From Deinococcus sp. HSC-46F16 (GTDB taxonomy: Bacteria > Deinococcota > Deinococci > Deinococcales > Deinococcaceae), in NCBI RefSeq assembly GCF_024171495.1, contig NZ_JALJZW010000005.1, positions 186,001-250,000 of the forward strand: a stretch of DNA of 64,000 nt, read 5' to 3'. This document shows, piece after piece, positions 1 to 13,687 of the stretch. The stretch's first letter is position 1, and each line of letters starts with the position of its first letter. The translations under genes were made by a program, and so were the position numbers. A model generated the notes under the pieces. It had not been told where the DNA came from, did no database searches, and saw only the letters and a list, made by a program, of their open reading frames with translations.

Positions 1-838
1 CCTGAATCATCACCGACGCCTGCCCCAGCACCCCGATTCCCGCCGTCACGTTGCAGAACAGCACCACGAACAGCAGCCAGAACTGCGGGGTCCGCATCGC
101 CTGCTCCACGGTGACATTGTGGGTGCTGATCATGCCGTGGGACGCACTGGGGGCGGGCGGCGTCCAACCCTGGGGCGCCCAGCCCTCACGCGGGACCCGG
201 ATCAGAAAGGCCCCGAACATCATCAGCGCGAAATACAGGGCCGCCATCGTGACGAAGGTGGGCACGATCCCGAAGTTGGGGCCGCCATATGCCGTCATCA
301 GCGAGGTGCCCAGCGGGCTGCCCAGCAGCGCCCCGCCGCCGAAGCCCATGATCGCCAGGCCCGTGGCGAGGCCGGGACGGTCCGGGAACCACTTCATCAG
401 CGTCGAGACGGGGCTGATATACCCCAGCCCCAGGCCGATGCCGCCCAGCACCCCGTTGCCCAGGATCACCAGCCAGAGCTGGTGGGTCGCGACCCCGAGC
501 GCCGCGACCAGAAAGCCGCCGCAAAAGAGCAGGGCCGAGGTGAACATGGTGCGCCGGGGTCCCACCCGCTCGACCCACTTCCCGAAGAGGGCCGAACTGG
601 CTCCCAGAAAAAACAGCGCCACCGAGAAGATCAGGCCCACCTGAAATAGCGACCAGTCGCCCGGCGCCCCCGTCTCGGCGGCCAGGTCGCCGCTGATCAG
701 GCGGCTGAGCGGTTTGTTGAACACGCTGTAGCCGTAGATCTGCCCGATGGACAGGTGAACGGCCAGCGCCGCGGGTGGCACCAGCCAGCGGTTGAAGCCG
801 GGCGGCGCGACGGAATGCTCACGGTCGAGAAAGGACAT
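1..838 (-). CDS. OFA-family MFS transporter (oxalate/formate antiporter-like), 3' end outside the window
   Basis: The reverse strand reads open from an ATG at 838 to the window edge, so about 279 residues are present and the C-terminus is missing. The N-terminus has the OFA-type pattern of a Trp-Pro-Pro-Ala stretch, then IGQIYGYSVFNKPL, followed by repeated hydrophobic segments and a cytoplasmic loop (GKWVERVGPRR) typical of MFS proteins. It lies 100 nt downstream of fdhD on the same strand, which suggests it moves formate, oxalate or a related carboxylate for the formate dehydrogenase beside it. Family is fairly sure; the substrate is inferred from context only. Confidence 0.75.
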   Translation of the reverse strand, partial: MSFLDREHSVAPPGFNRWLVPPAALAVHLSIGQIYGYSVFNKPLSRLISGDLAAETGAPGDWSLFQVGLIFSVALFFLGASSALFGKWVERVGPRRTMFTSALLFCGGFLVAALGVATHQLWLVILGNGVLGGIGLGLGYISPVSTLMKWFPDRPGLATGLAIMGFGGGALLGSPLGTSLMTAYGGPNFGIVPTFVTMAALYFALMMFGAFLIRVPREGWAPQGWTPPAPSASHGMISTHNVTVEQAMRTPQFWLLFVVLFCNVTAGIGVLGQASVMIQ

Positions 839-938
839 GTGGACCTCCTGGAACGAGAACGGGGCGGGAGCGGCCGGTCAATGGGGGGAAGGGGACAGGG
901 CGACCTCCTCAGAACATCAAACGGGGGAGAGTGAAGGA

Positions 939-1763
939 TTACAGGTGCAGGCGCTCGGGAAAGCTGTACACGTTGAAGCGGCCCCCCCGCACGAAGCCCA
1001 GCAGCGTCAGGCCGAAACTCCCGGCCAACTCGGCGGCGAGGCTGGTGGGGGCAGACACGGCGCACACGACGGGAATCCCGGCCAGCGCGGCCTTTTGCAC
1101 GATCTCGAAGCCCGCGCGGCTGCTCACGGCGAGGACGTGGTCGGACAGCGGCAGCCGGTCCCGCGCGAGCGCCCAGCCCACCACCTTGTCGACCGCGTTG
1201 TGGCGGCCCACGTCCTCATGGACGACCAGGCACTCCCCGTCCGCGGTGAACAGGCCCGCCGCGTGCAGCCCGCCCGTCGCGTCGAACAGGGGCTGGGCGG
1301 CCCGCAAACGCTCGGGCAGGGCACAGACCATCCCCGGTGACAGGGGAGGACGGGCCCAGACGGCGGGCACGGCCCGCAGGGCCAGCCGCTCGATGCTGCC
1401 GGTGCCGCACACCCCGCACGCGCTGGACGTGAAGGTGTGCCGCGAGAGGGTCCGCACGGCCGCGAAGCCCGAGCGCAGTTCCACCCGCAGCACGTTGGGC
1501 GTGCTCAGCTCGCCCTCCCGCCACTCGGAGATGCTCAGCACGTCCTCCGCCCGCCGAATCGCCCCCTCCGCGTAGAGGAAGCCCCGGACAAGGTCGTGGT
1601 CCGCGCCGGGCGTGCGCATGGTGACGCCCACGGGCTGCTCCTCGCCCCGGTGCACCAGCCGGAGTTCGAGCGGCTCCTCGACGGCCATCCGGTCGTCGGC
1701 GGACGTGACCCCGCCGCGCTCGTAGCGCAGAACGGGGCGGGGGGCAGGCTCGGCGGCGGTCAT
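939..1763 (-). CDS. fdhD: Formate dehydrogenase accessory sulfurtransferase FdhD
   Basis: 274 residues. FdhD transfers sulfur to the molybdenum cofactor of formate dehydrogenase, which is needed for activity. The family's Cys-x-x-Cys loop is visible as SACGVCGTGS, and the conserved VHEDVGRHNAVDKVVG and SSRAGFEIVQKAALAGIP blocks are present. I start it at the ATG at 1763, 4 nt after the stop of the DUF1641 gene; a longer reading frame to 1829 would overlap that gene and adds residues unlike the family. Same strand and order as the dehydrogenase, so almost certainly one operon. Confidence 0.93.
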   Translation of the reverse strand: MTAAEPAPRPVLRYERGGVTSADDRMAVEEPLELRLVHRGEEQPVGVTMRTPGADHDLVRGFLYAEGAIRRAEDVLSISEWREGELSTPNVLRVELRSGFAAVRTLSRHTFTSSACGVCGTGSIERLALRAVPAVWARPPLSPGMVCALPERLRAAQPLFDATGGLHAAGLFTADGECLVVHEDVGRHNAVDKVVGWALARDRLPLSDHVLAVSSRAGFEIVQKAALAGIPVVCAVSAPTSLAAELAGSFGLTLLGFVRGGRFNVYSFPERLHL

Positions 1764-1767
1764 GGGC

Positions 1768-2267
1768 TCAGGTGTGGGGCACCGTGGGAGCATTGCCGTA
1801 TTCCTCGCGTTCGCGTAGGCCCCGGCCAAAGCCGCGCAGCACGTCGACCAGTGCTCCCAGCGCGATGCCCAGGTCAGGGTCGCGGCTGAGCGTCAGCAGC
1901 TCCTTCATGCCGATCTGCTGGCGGTGCTGCACCCGCTGCGCCCCCGCCCGGATGCCGTCGGCCAGCGCCCCAGACACGGTGGTGATCGCCTCCGGCTCGA
2001 TGCTCCCCAGCAGCTTCACGAGCTCGAGCAGGTTGCGAATCGCCCGCACGCTGCCCGGCTCGTTCAGCACCTCCAGCGCGTGAAAGGCGAGGCCGCCGCC
2101 CCCCTCCACCACCCGGGTGAGGGTGTGCAGCACCTTGCGCTCGTGCAGCACCTGCAGCAGTTCGATGGCCTCCAGCAGGGCGTCGGCGCCCCCGGCCGTC
2201 CCGGTCGCCAGCCGCTCTTCCGGAGTGGGAAGCAGCGTCCGGGCGTCGAAGTCAATCGCTTTGGCCA

Positions 2268-2268
<1 letters not shown>
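1768..2268 (-). CDS. DUF1641 domain protein of the formate dehydrogenase cluster
   Basis: 166 residues, largely helical, with the DUF1641 core (LNEPGSVRAIRNLLELVKLLGS). In many bacteria, including the Bacillus yrhD-yrhE pair, this small protein is encoded beside a NAD-type formate dehydrogenase and is thought to be a subunit or assembly partner; its chemistry is not established. The ATG overlaps the stop of the dehydrogenase gene as TGATG, so translation is probably coupled. No signal peptide or metal motif is visible. Confidence 0.85.
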
Positions 2269-5267
<2,999 letters not shown>

Positions 5268-5536
5268 GGCATCCTCCGGAGTCAGGTTCGGGATGAGGCG
5301 CGGCGGACTATGGGTTGTGGGCTGTGGCGGAAGTATAACGGCCGGGCGCGGCCGCCCGCAGGCCGGAAGGAGGCGTGGCCCCCACTCCCCTGGACAAGTT
5401 CCCGCTGACCGTTGCCGCGCACTCTGCGCCCGGCAGTGCGTTTTGGCTAGCGGCATCCGCCTTTGCGCGGCTTTAGCGATTCCTCACGGTCGGGAAGCCA
5501 GGAAGGGCGATGCTGCGGCTCTCAGGGGAGGTATTC

Positions 5537-5803
5537 ATGTCAGACGACCCGACCACGCCCTACAAGACGCCCGAGCCTCCCGATCAGGACGCGGTGAACG
5601 AGCACCGGGAGGACGCCGAGGGGCCTTTCGGAGCCGACATGACGAACCTCCTGGGCGGCACCCGCGCCCCGCAGGAGAACGCGGCCACGCCCGCCCAGGG
5701 CACCGCCTACAGCACCGGCACGGACGCCGAGACCGGCGCCAGCGTGTTGGGCACCGACCCCCGCGCCCGCTCGGACCGCAACGGGAGCGGCGACGGGAGC
5801 TGA
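5537..5803 (+). CDS. Small hydrophilic hypothetical protein
   Basis: 88 residues, rich in Asp, Glu, Thr, Pro and Gly (it begins MSDDPTTPYKTPEPP), with no hydrophobic segment or cysteine; probably disordered and cytoplasmic. The ATG at 5537 is preceded by GGGGAGGT, a good ribosome binding site; a further start at 5510 would lack one. I recognise no family. It is flanked by a divergent formate dehydrogenase gene and a convergent VanW gene with a shared terminator between them. In composition it resembles the other acidic small protein at 11160. Confidence 0.65.
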   Translation: MSDDPTTPYKTPEPPDQDAVNEHREDAEGPFGADMTNLLGGTRAPQENAATPAQGTAYSTGTDAETGASVLGTDPRARSDRNGSGDGS

Positions 5804-5830
5804 GCTTCTTTGTCGGCGGGGAGACCACGA

Positions 5831-5876
5831 ATGGGGAAAGGGGCGACCGCATCTGCAATGGTCGCCCCTCTCCCCA
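5831..5876. terminator. Bidirectional hairpin terminator
   Basis: A long inverted repeat (ATGGGGA-AAGGGGCGACC pairing with GGTCGCCCCT-CTCCCCAT, loop of about 11 nt) sits between two convergent genes, 27 nt after one stop and 7 nt before the other. There is no clean T tract, so it may act as a strong stem rather than a classical intrinsic terminator. Confidence 0.7.
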
Positions 5877-5882
5877 TGAACC

Positions 5883-7130
5883 TCAGCGCCCGACCAGATA
5901 GATGTTGGGCCAGGGCCGATACGTGCTTTTCAGGGTGTCTTGCCGGATCACCTTGCCCCCCCGGACCAGCTTGCGCGTCACTTCCATCGTGGCGCCGGGC
6001 GCGGCCCAATCCACCTGACGGCGCTCGCCGGGTTTCAGGGCAGTGCTGCGAATCAGGCGGTCGGCGGGGGAGGGCACCGTCTTCAGGACCCTGGGTTGGC
6101 CGAGTTCCACCGTGAAGTCGCGGGCCTTGCCGAAGACGCTGATCTCCAGATGTCCGTCGGCGTCGTTCCAGTCGGCCTGGAACCACAGTGCTCCGCCCGT
6201 GTCGTTGGCGAACTTCAGGTCGAGGGTGGGCTGGTAGATCGCCGCGTCGAGGCCCTGGGGCTGGTAGTAGTGCACCTGATAGGAGTGGGTGTGCCGCTCC
6301 ACGACCGGGAGGCCCGCCCCGTACAGCGCCCGGAACGCCGTCGTGCTGACCTGGCAGATGCCCCCGCCCAGGCCCGTCTCGGTGCGGTCCCCGGCGATGA
6401 TCAGGCCCGGCACGTATCCGGCCCGCGCCGAGATGTTGCCGATAAACTGATTGAAGGAAAAGGACTTGCCCTCGAAGAGGCGGTCCTGAAAGTTGCGGGT
6501 GCCCACATGAATGTTGGTCATGCGGGCGGCGCTGCTCCCGGCGTAGTTGGTGACCCCGGTCGCCAGATGCGCGGTGATGCCCTTGCCCGCGAAGAAGTCC
6601 AGCGTCCGCCCCGGCGCGACCTGCCCGGTCACGACCACGTTCGCCCGCACCGCGCGGGGGTCTTTCAGGGCGGCGAGGACGTTGGCGCGGGTCTGCTCGG
6701 CGTCCACCTTCAGGCCGTTGCGCTGCACGACCGCCCAGCCCGCCGTGCCGAGATTCTCGAAGCGGGCGTCTTGCCCCTGCGCGGGGAGGGAAGCCAGGAA
6801 GGTCTTGAGGTCGGCCTCCAGGCTCTCGGTGACCACGCCGCGCTGCCGCAGCACCGCCACCCGCTCGCCGGGCAGGTTCAGGGTGCTTACAAAGGGCACA
6901 GTGGTCTTTTTGCCGTTCACCAGTGCCGGGAAGTTCACCTGCACGGTGATCAGCAGCGGCGCGGTGCGGGCGGGCGTGGTGGCGGGGGCGGGCACGGGTG
7001 CCGGGGTCGCCGGAGCGGGTTCGCTGACTGGCGCCGGGGCCTCCACCGGAGGCACGGGCTCGGGGGCCGTCTGGGCCTGCGCGGCGCCCAGCAGCAGCCC
7101 CGCGAGGAGAAGGGTGCGGGCTTGAGTCAT
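5883..7130 (-). CDS. Exported VanW family protein
   Basis: 415 residues. A signal peptide ([14 protein letters not shown]) is followed by a Pro/Ala/Val-rich linker to about residue 60, a central domain resembling the peptidoglycan-binding region of YoaR-type proteins, and a clear VanW domain at roughly 215-350 ([35 protein letters not shown]). VanW proteins accompany some glycopeptide-resistance clusters but their activity is unknown; no other van gene is here. The ATG at 7130 is chosen because it opens the signal peptide; upstream in-frame sequence is not protein-like. Probably acts at the cell envelope. Confidence 0.88.
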   Translation of the reverse strand: MTQARTLLLAGLLLGAAQAQTAPEPVPPVEAPAPVSEPAPATPAPVPAPATTPARTAPLLITVQVNFPALVNGKKTTVPFVSTLNLPGERVAVLRQRGVVTESLEADLKTFLASLPAQGQDARFENLGTAGWAVVQRNGLKVDAEQTRANVLAALKDPRAVRANVVVTGQVAPGRTLDFFAGKGITAHLATGVTNYAGSSAARMTNIHVGTRNFQDRLFEGKSFSFNQFIGNISARAGYVPGLIIAGDRTETGLGGGICQVSTTAFRALYGAGLPVVERHTHSYQVHYYQPQGLDAAIYQPTLDLKFANDTGGALWFQADWNDADGHLEISVFGKARDFTVELGQPRVLKTVPSPADRLIRSTALKPGERRQVDWAAPGATMEVTRKLVRGGKVIRQDTLKSTYRPWPNIYLVGR

Positions 7131-7197
7131 GCCCGGCAGTATTCCATGACCCCCGGTGCCAAACGTGCCAAACGCGTCTCGCCCGTGTGAGAGGGGG

Positions 7198-8223
7198 TTA
7201 ATGGACCGAAAGCACCGTCTCCGGCGTCCCGTCCACCTGCCCCGGCGCGAGCTGCCGCTCGATCTCGGCCACCGCTGCCACCGCGTGGTGCCGCCCATTC
7301 TCGATAAAGACCTGATTCGTCTTGCCCGCGAAGCCCGCCGACCCCACCACGAACAGGCCCGGCACGCTGCTCTGGTAATGCTCATCGAGCACCAGGCACT
7401 CGTCGGCCTGCTGCGCGAGGTCCAGCCCCGCCAGGAAGGAGAGGTCCGGGCGGTACCCCGTCAGCGCGAAGGTGAAGTGGGTGGGCAGCTCGGAGGTGGT
7501 GCCGTCCTCCCGCTGCACGACGACGTGCTCGGGATGAATCTCGACCACCTGAGCGGTGAAGTGCGCGGCGATGCTGCCTTCCTTGATGCGGTTCTCTAAG
7601 TCCGGCCGCACCCAGTACTTGATGGTGGACTTCAGCTCGGGAGCACGCACCACCATCGTGACGTTCGCCCCGCCGCGCCACAGGTCGAGGGCGGCGTCCG
7701 CCGCCGAGTTGCCCGCCCCGATCACGGTGACGTTCAGGCCCAGGAAGGGGTGCGCCTCGGTGTAGTAGTGGCTGACGTTGGGGGAGTCCTCGCCGGGGAT
7801 GCCGAGGTGCACGGGGTTGTCGTAGTACCCGGTCGCCACGATGACGCGCCGCGCTTCCACCACGCCCGGTGTGCCGTCCTGAGCCTCGACCTCCAGCGTG
7901 AAGCCCGCCGGGGCCGCGTGGACGCGCTTCACTTCCGTGTAAAGGCGCATGTTCAGCTCCTCGCGCTGGGCCACGAGGCGGTAGTACATCAGCGCGTCGC
8001 GGCGATCGGGCTTGTCGTGGCCCGTGACCATCGGGTGGTTGCCGATTTCCAGTTCGGGCGCGGTGGTGAAAAAGGTCATGTAGGTGGGGTACTCGAAAAC
8101 CGCGTTGACCACGCAGCCCTTCTCCAGCACCACGTAGCTCAGTCCCGCCCGCTTGCAGGCGATGGCGGCGGCGAGGCCCACCGGCCCGGCTCCCACGATG
8201 GCAACGTCGAACATCTGGCTCAT
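7198..8223 (-). CDS. ypdA: YpdA-type bacillithiol disulfide reductase
   Basis: 341 residues. A flavoprotein disulfide-reductase-fold enzyme thought to reduce oxidised bacillithiol with NADPH. Visible are an N-terminal FAD dinucleotide-binding motif ([12 protein letters not shown], residues 11-22), an internal NAD(P)H motif ([12 protein letters not shown]) and a C-terminal FAD-contact region ([12 protein letters not shown]). There is no CxxC redox pair, as expected for YpdA rather than thioredoxin reductase. Full family length. It has its own probable promoter (CACACT 7 nt before the ATG). A second bacillithiol gene, bshB1, lies at 20370. Confidence 0.88.
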   Translation of the reverse strand: MSQMFDVAIVGAGPVGLAAAIACKRAGLSYVVLEKGCVVNAVFEYPTYMTFFTTAPELEIGNHPMVTGHDKPDRRDALMYYRLVAQREELNMRLYTEVKRVHAAPAGFTLEVEAQDGTPGVVEARRVIVATGYYDNPVHLGIPGEDSPNVSHYYTEAHPFLGLNVTVIGAGNSAADAALDLWRGGANVTMVVRAPELKSTIKYWVRPDLENRIKEGSIAAHFTAQVVEIHPEHVVVQREDGTTSELPTHFTFALTGYRPDLSFLAGLDLAQQADECLVLDEHYQSSVPGLFVVGSAGFAGKTNQVFIENGRHHAVAAVAEIERQLAPGQVDGTPETVLSVH

Positions 8224-8315
8224 GGGGGGAAGTGTGGCATGGGGGCAGGGGCGAGACGGTGATCGAGGCGGGCAAGGTCGCGTGCGGGCGGTGAACTGAG
8301 CCGGTAGCCTGAGCC

Positions 8316-8894
8316 ATGAACCTGAGGCGGTGGGGAAGGGGCAGCCTGATTCTGGGCCTGAGTGGAGTCGCGCTTGCGGGAGGCGGCGGCCCGCCCGGTC
8401 CCCTGACCCGTGACGCGGCCCTGCGGGGGCTGCCAGGGGTGACGGTCACGGAGGGGCTGGACACCACGCTGGGAGCCGAGGTGGCCTACACCCATGCCGT
8501 CCGGGTTCAGGTCGGCACGCGGGCCGAGCGGGTGCTCTTCTCCTCAGGCGCCGCCAAGAACAGCTCCACAGTCAACAGCCTGATCGCCTACGTGGAAACG
8601 GCCACACCGACGGCCTCTCAGCGGCAGGCCCTCGTCGCCGTGGCACGCGGTGTCCTGACCGCCTGTGCGCCTGACCTCGCTCCGCAGGCGCAGTCCGTCT
8701 GGGCTGGCCTGGCGCGGCACAACTGGGCTGGGGCGCTGGGGTGGCAGGACTGCCAACTGAAAGCCGTGCGCGTGGGCTGGAGCGGGCGCGAGGGGCTGAA
8801 CGTGGCGGGCCGCGAGGTGGCCGGGCTGAGTGTCGAGTGGCCCGGCGGCTCCGGCCGCTGCGTCTTCGAGGCCGTCCCGTTTCCTGGAGGGTAA
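8316..8894 (+). CDS. Exported hypothetical protein
   Basis: 192 residues with an N-terminal signal-like segment ([14 protein letters not shown]) and then a globular region with three cysteines that could form disulfides (TACAPD, WQDCQL, GRCVFE). I recognise no domain. TAGCCT lies 5 nt before the ATG, fitting a leaderless transcript. It is divergent from ypdA and only 27 nt upstream of fumC, which however has its own -10 hexamer inside the gap. Likely periplasmic or cell-surface; function unknown. Confidence 0.65.
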   Translation: MNLRRWGRGSLILGLSGVALAGGGGPPGPLTRDAALRGLPGVTVTEGLDTTLGAEVAYTHAVRVQVGTRAERVLFSSGAAKNSSTVNSLIAYVETATPTASQRQALVAVARGVLTACAPDLAPQAQSVWAGLARHNWAGALGWQDCQLKAVRVGWSGREGLNVAGREVAGLSVEWPGGSGRCVFEAVPFPGG

Positions 8895-8921
8895 CCGCAG
8901 CCCGCCCATTACACTCAGGCC

Positions 8922-10331
<1,410 letters not shown>

Positions 10332-10344
10332 GCCGGGGGCCGGC

Positions 10345-10383
10345 GAGAGGGGCTATTCCTCGGGGAGGGGAGTGGCCCCTCTC
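10345..10383. terminator. Hairpin between convergent fumC and UDG-like gene
   Basis: GAGAGGGGC (10345-10353) pairs with GCCCCTCTC (10375-10383) across a 21-nt loop. It follows fumC by 14 nt and overlaps the last codons of the opposing gene, so it could terminate transcription both ways, though no T tract follows. Confidence 0.5.
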
Positions 10384-10976
10384 CTCGTCTCCGAGATGAG
10401 TCCGTACGCCGCCACCAGTGTTCCCAGCGCCCGCACCGCCGACGCCCGCCGCGACACGAAGTTCTGCGGGCTGGGATGGGGGCAGGTGAGGGCAGGCAGG
10501 GCCGACCCCACCAGCGGCCAGGTCCGCTCGGCGTGGCGACCGACGAGGACAACCACGCGCAGCTCGGGCAGCAGCGTCAGCAGGTGCCGGGTGAGCGGCG
10601 CGGCCTCGGCGTACTGGGCGGGCCGGGGGGTCACGACGCCGCCCTCGCTCATCTGCCAGGGCACGGCATTCCACACCACCACGTCGGAGCGGCGCAGGCC
10701 CGACAGGTGCAGCAGGCAGCGCAGGTTCTCCGCCGTGCCGTCCGGATTGTCTACCGAGACGAAGCGCGTGCGGCTGACGACCGGGCCGGGTGATTCGAGA
10801 AGAAGCAGCACCCGCGCCGCCACGCCGCCGTCCGCTGGGTCGAAGTAGGGAAGCCAGCGCCCGCTTTCCCTCTGAACCTGCTCCGCCCACTGGTTGAGGG
10901 GGCCGACAGGGGCCGCGAATATCTGCCCCAGCTTGGCCTGCCGAACCTCCTCCGACCTCAGCGTGCGCGTCTCCAT
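10353..10976 (-). CDS. Uracil-DNA glycosylase superfamily protein
   Basis: 207 residues. The pattern LLLESPGP, then WNAVPW, then a C-terminal HPSPQN matches the motif order of the UDG fold (water-activating loop, Asn-containing strand, His-containing minor-groove loop). There is no 4-Cys Fe-S set, so it is not a family 4 or 5 enzyme; it may be a divergent glycosylase or a non-catalytic relative. CACAAT lies 6 nt before the ATG, suggesting a leaderless transcript. It would act in base excision repair, in line with nth and xth elsewhere in this window. Confidence 0.7.
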   Translation of the reverse strand: METRTLRSEEVRQAKLGQIFAAPVGPLNQWAEQVQRESGRWLPYFDPADGGVAARVLLLLESPGPVVSRTRFVSVDNPDGTAENLRCLLHLSGLRRSDVVVWNAVPWQMSEGGVVTPRPAQYAEAAPLTRHLLTLLPELRVVVLVGRHAERTWPLVGSALPALTCPHPSPQNFVSRRASAVRALGTLVAAYGLISETRRGATPLPEE

Positions 10977-11022
10977 CCCGGCATTGTGGCTCGCCCGTGC
11001 GTTCAGTTTCCGGCGGCAAAGG

Positions 11023-11085
11023 TTGACGAATACCGCATACCGCGCTATCTTATTTACATCACCGCCCGAAGAGGCGGCTTTTTTT
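11023..11085 (+). promoter_or_regulatory. Promoter-hairpin cassette, copy A
   Basis: A -35 box TTGACG (11023-11028), a 17-nt spacer containing GCATACCGCGC, and a -10 box TATCTT (11046-11051) are followed by ACATCACCGCC, a 6-nt loop, GGCGGC and seven T residues. The hairpin lies about 10 nt past the expected transcription start, so most transcripts would end at about 30 nt unless something prevents it. The same unit recurs at 21126 and 51277. Here it precedes the 65-aa gene at 11160 and nth. Confidence 0.7.
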
Positions 11086-11159
11086 GTGCCCGGTCGCCCC
11101 TAAATCTGCCTTTACCCGTGTCTCGCCCGGCCATGCGGAGCGGGGCGCAGGCTGGGGCC

Positions 11160-11357
11160 ATGACCGACGACACCCAGAAGAAGGGTTACGACCCCGCCCA
11201 GACCTCACCTGCCGAGGGCCAGAGCCACGCCATTCCTGACGAGGCGCGGGGGCAAAATCCCGGCATCGACCCGGCCGACAAGGACCAGCCCGCCGAGGGG
11301 GGCCGGGACGAGGCCGGGGGCGAGGGCGCCGACCGCTCCAGCACGGCCCGTGACTGA
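11160..11357 (+). CDS. Small acidic hypothetical protein upstream of nth
   Basis: 65 residues, hydrophilic and Asp/Glu/Gly-rich (MTDDTQKKGYDPAQ at the start), with no hydrophobic segment; probably disordered. The stop overlaps the GTG start of nth by 8 nt, so the two are very likely cotranscribed and may be translationally coupled. It is the first gene after promoter-hairpin copy A. No family recognised. A small, acidic, disordered protein would fit a stress or desiccation role, but that is only a guess from composition. Confidence 0.6.
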   Translation: MTDDTQKKGYDPAQTSPAEGQSHAIPDEARGQNPGIDPADKDQPAEGGRDEAGGEGADRSSTARD

Positions 11358-12087
11358 GCCGACCCTGAACGCGGCCCGCCCTCCCGGGGAGCGGGCCGAA
11401 CTGCTGACGTGGATGTATGAACGGCTGCACGCCGAGTACGGCGAGCGCCCGCTGATCGCCCGGCGTGCCCCCATGCACGAGCTGATCAGCACCATCCTCT
11501 CCCAGCGCACCACCCACCAGGACGAGGAGGCGGCCTATCAGGAACTGCTGACCCTGGGAAGTTGGGACGACATCACCCTGGCCCCGACCGAGGCGGTCGC
11601 GCACGCCATCCGCCGCAGCAACTACCCCGAGAGCAAGGCCCCGCGCATTCAGGCCACCCTGCGGGCCATCCGGGAGCAGCGGGGCGGGTATGACCTCGAC
11701 TTCCTGGCCGAGTGGCCCGTCAAGGACGCCATGAAGTGGCTCACCGACCTGCCCGGCGTGGGGGTCAAGACGGCCTCGCTGGTGCTGCTGTTCAACTACG
11801 CGCGGCCCGTCTTTCCGGTGGACACACACGTCCACCGCATCAACACCCGCGTGGGCACGATTCCCCGGATGGGCGAGCAAGCCGCGCACCGGGCGCTGCT
11901 CGTGCTGCTGCCGCCCGACCCGCCGTACCTCTACGAACTGCACGTCAACCTGCTGCGGCACGGCCAGCGCGTCTGCACGTGGACCCGTCCGAGGTGCCCG
12001 GCCTGCGTGCTGCGCGACCGCTGCGACGCCCACGCGATCTACGGAAACAACGTGCCGAGCTTCAGCGAGAAGCCCGCCAAATCCTGA
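11350..12087 (+). CDS. nth: Endonuclease III, HhH-GPD DNA glycosylase/AP lyase
   Basis: 245 residues. It removes oxidised pyrimidines and cleaves at abasic sites in base excision repair. The helix-hairpin-helix reads LPGVGVKTA with the catalytic Lys, the catalytic Asp follows in PVDTHVHR, and the C-terminal 4Fe-4S loop has the correct C-x6-C-x2-C-x5-C spacing (from CTWTRPRC to DRC). The start is a GTG at 11350 inside the end of the preceding gene. Control probably comes from the promoter-hairpin cassette at 11023. Confidence 0.95.
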   Translation: MTEPTLNAARPPGERAELLTWMYERLHAEYGERPLIARRAPMHELISTILSQRTTHQDEEAAYQELLTLGSWDDITLAPTEAVAHAIRRSNYPESKAPRIQATLRAIREQRGGYDLDFLAEWPVKDAMKWLTDLPGVGVKTASLVLLFNYARPVFPVDTHVHRINTRVGTIPRMGEQAAHRALLVLLPPDPPYLYELHVNLLRHGQRVCTWTRPRCPACVLRDRCDAHAIYGNNVPSFSEKPAKS

Positions 12088-12090
12088 GCC

Positions 12091-12705
12091 TCAGCCCCGC
12101 TCCCGCTCGCGCAGCACGAGCTGAATCAGGCCCAGCGTGACGAGTTCGCCCTCCTCCGGCCGGACGGGGCGCAGGGCCTCCACCTCGAAGCGGCGCGAGA
12201 AGAGGCTGCGGCGCTTGCGGACCCGGAAGGCCGGTTCCCCGGCGGCGTCCCTCACCGTGTAGGTCGGGTTGACGAGGTAGTCGAAGCCCGCCGCGATCAG
12301 GTCGCCCACGAGCGGCACCGCACCGATCACGCCCTCCACCACGCTCATCCAGGGATGGTCGTCGCGCAGGGTGAAGGCGAGGGTCTCGTCCGCGCCCTGC
12401 AACTCGTAGCTCGCGCCCCAGAGGGTCCGGACACCGTGGGCCTGCAAGGTGCCCACCGGGGTGCCGTTCAGCCGCCGAATCAGCCGCCGCGCCCGCCAGT
12501 CCAGCGCCCCGGCCATCAGGCCCTGCGCCCGGATGGTGTGCGTCTGCTGGGTGCGCCCGTCGTCGGCGTACACGCGCACCTCGTCGCGGACGCTGAAGAA
12601 TTTCTCCTTGACCAGCGCCACCAATTGCCCCTCGGCGTCGGTGACGCGCAGCTCGGTCAGCAGGCTGAACTTGAATTCCAGCGTGAGGGGAAAGGTGGGG
12701 TTCAC
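12091..12705 (-). CDS. LURP-one/Tubby-like beta-barrel protein, hypothetical
   Basis: 204 residues. The many short strands, the dipeptide-spaced Gly and Arg pattern, and a hydrophobic segment (VVEGVIGAVPLVGDLIAAGFDYLV, about 125-148) resemble LURP-one-related proteins, a Tubby/scramblase-like fold of unknown bacterial role. This assignment is by overall look and not by a decisive motif. It ends 3 nt from the nth stop (convergent) and begins 16 nt after fmt, so it is probably the last gene of the def-fmt operon. Confidence 0.55.
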   Translation of the reverse strand: MNPTFPLTLEFKFSLLTELRVTDAEGQLVALVKEKFFSVRDEVRVYADDGRTQQTHTIRAQGLMAGALDWRARRLIRRLNGTPVGTLQAHGVRTLWGASYELQGADETLAFTLRDDHPWMSVVEGVIGAVPLVGDLIAAGFDYLVNPTYTVRDAAGEPAFRVRKRRSLFSRRFEVEALRPVRPEEGELVTLGLIQLVLRERERG

Positions 12706-12721
12706 GCTGAGGGGTACGGCC

Positions 12722-13687
12722 TTATTCGGGGGCAGGTTCCCAGAGGTCGAAGCGGGTGCCCCGCCCCACCCCCGCGCCCGAGGCCCACACGGCGGCGGGC
12801 TGGGCCTTGCGGGCCTCGGGCTGCACGGTTGCCACCCGCACGGCCCCCTCGCCGCACGCCACGGTCAGACCATCGGCATCCACGCCCAGCACCTCGCCGG
12901 GTTGCCCCAGCCCTTCCGCGACCGTCAGGCCCGAGAGCTTGAGCCGCGCTCCCCCCAGAAAGGCGGTCGTCTGCGGCCACGCGGCCACGCCCCGGTGACG
13001 GTTGACGACCGCCCGCGCGGAGTCAGTCCAACGCACGAAACCGTCCTCCTTGGTGAGCAGCGGCGCGTGGGTCGCCTGCGCGTCATCCTGCCGGATGGGG
13101 GAGAGGTCGGGCAGGCGCGACAGGGCCTCCACGATCAGGCGGGCGGCCTGGGTGCTCAGCGCGTCCGACAGCTCCAGACTCGTCCATTCGGGCGCGATGG
13201 GCAGTTCCTCTTGCAGCAAGATCGGCCCGGTGTCCAGCCCCTCGTCGGTCTGCATGATGGTCGTCCCCGTGACCGTCTCGCCCCCGATCAAGGCCCACTG
13301 GATCGGCGCGGCGCCCCGGTACTTGGGCAGCAGGCTGGTATGCGTGTTCAGGAAGCCGTATCGGGGCACCGCCAGCAGCGACCCTGGCAGAATCTTGCCG
13401 TAGGCGCAGGTGACCGCCACGTCCGCGCCGGAGTCATGCAGCCGGGCCTCGAAGGTGGCGTTGCCGCGCAACTTGCGGGGCTGGGCGAGGGGCAACCCCA
13501 CCTCGGCGGCGCGGGCGGCGACCGGAGGCGGGGTGAGCTTCAGGCCCCGGCCCACCGGTTTGTCGGGCTGCGCGACCACCAGCACGACCTCGAAACGTTC
13601 GCGGACCGCGTCCAGCACGGGTACGGCGAAGGCAGGCGAGCCGAAAAAAGCCACACGGGGGGCCGCACCTCCGGGAGTTAGGCTCAC
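12722..13687 (-). CDS. fmt: Methionyl-tRNA formyltransferase
   Basis: 321 residues. It formylates the initiator Met-tRNA using 10-formyl-tetrahydrofolate. The active-site region is intact: NTHTSLLPKYRGAAPIQWA supplies the Asn and His, and QTDEGLDTG the Asp. N-terminal FFGSPAFAVPVLDAV starts the Rossmann-like domain and the C-terminal OB-like domain is complete. ATGA overlap with def (13684-13687) indicates one translationally coupled unit, the usual def-fmt pairing. Confidence 0.96.
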   Translation of the reverse strand: MSLTPGGAAPRVAFFGSPAFAVPVLDAVRERFEVVLVVAQPDKPVGRGLKLTPPPVAARAAEVGLPLAQPRKLRGNATFEARLHDSGADVAVTCAYGKILPGSLLAVPRYGFLNTHTSLLPKYRGAAPIQWALIGGETVTGTTIMQTDEGLDTGPILLQEELPIAPEWTSLELSDALSTQAARLIVEALSRLPDLSPIRQDDAQATHAPLLTKEDGFVRWTDSARAVVNRHRGVAAWPQTTAFLGGARLKLSGLTVAEGLGQPGEVLGVDADGLTVACGEGAVRVATVQPEARKAQPAAVWASGAGVGRGTRFDLWEPAPE

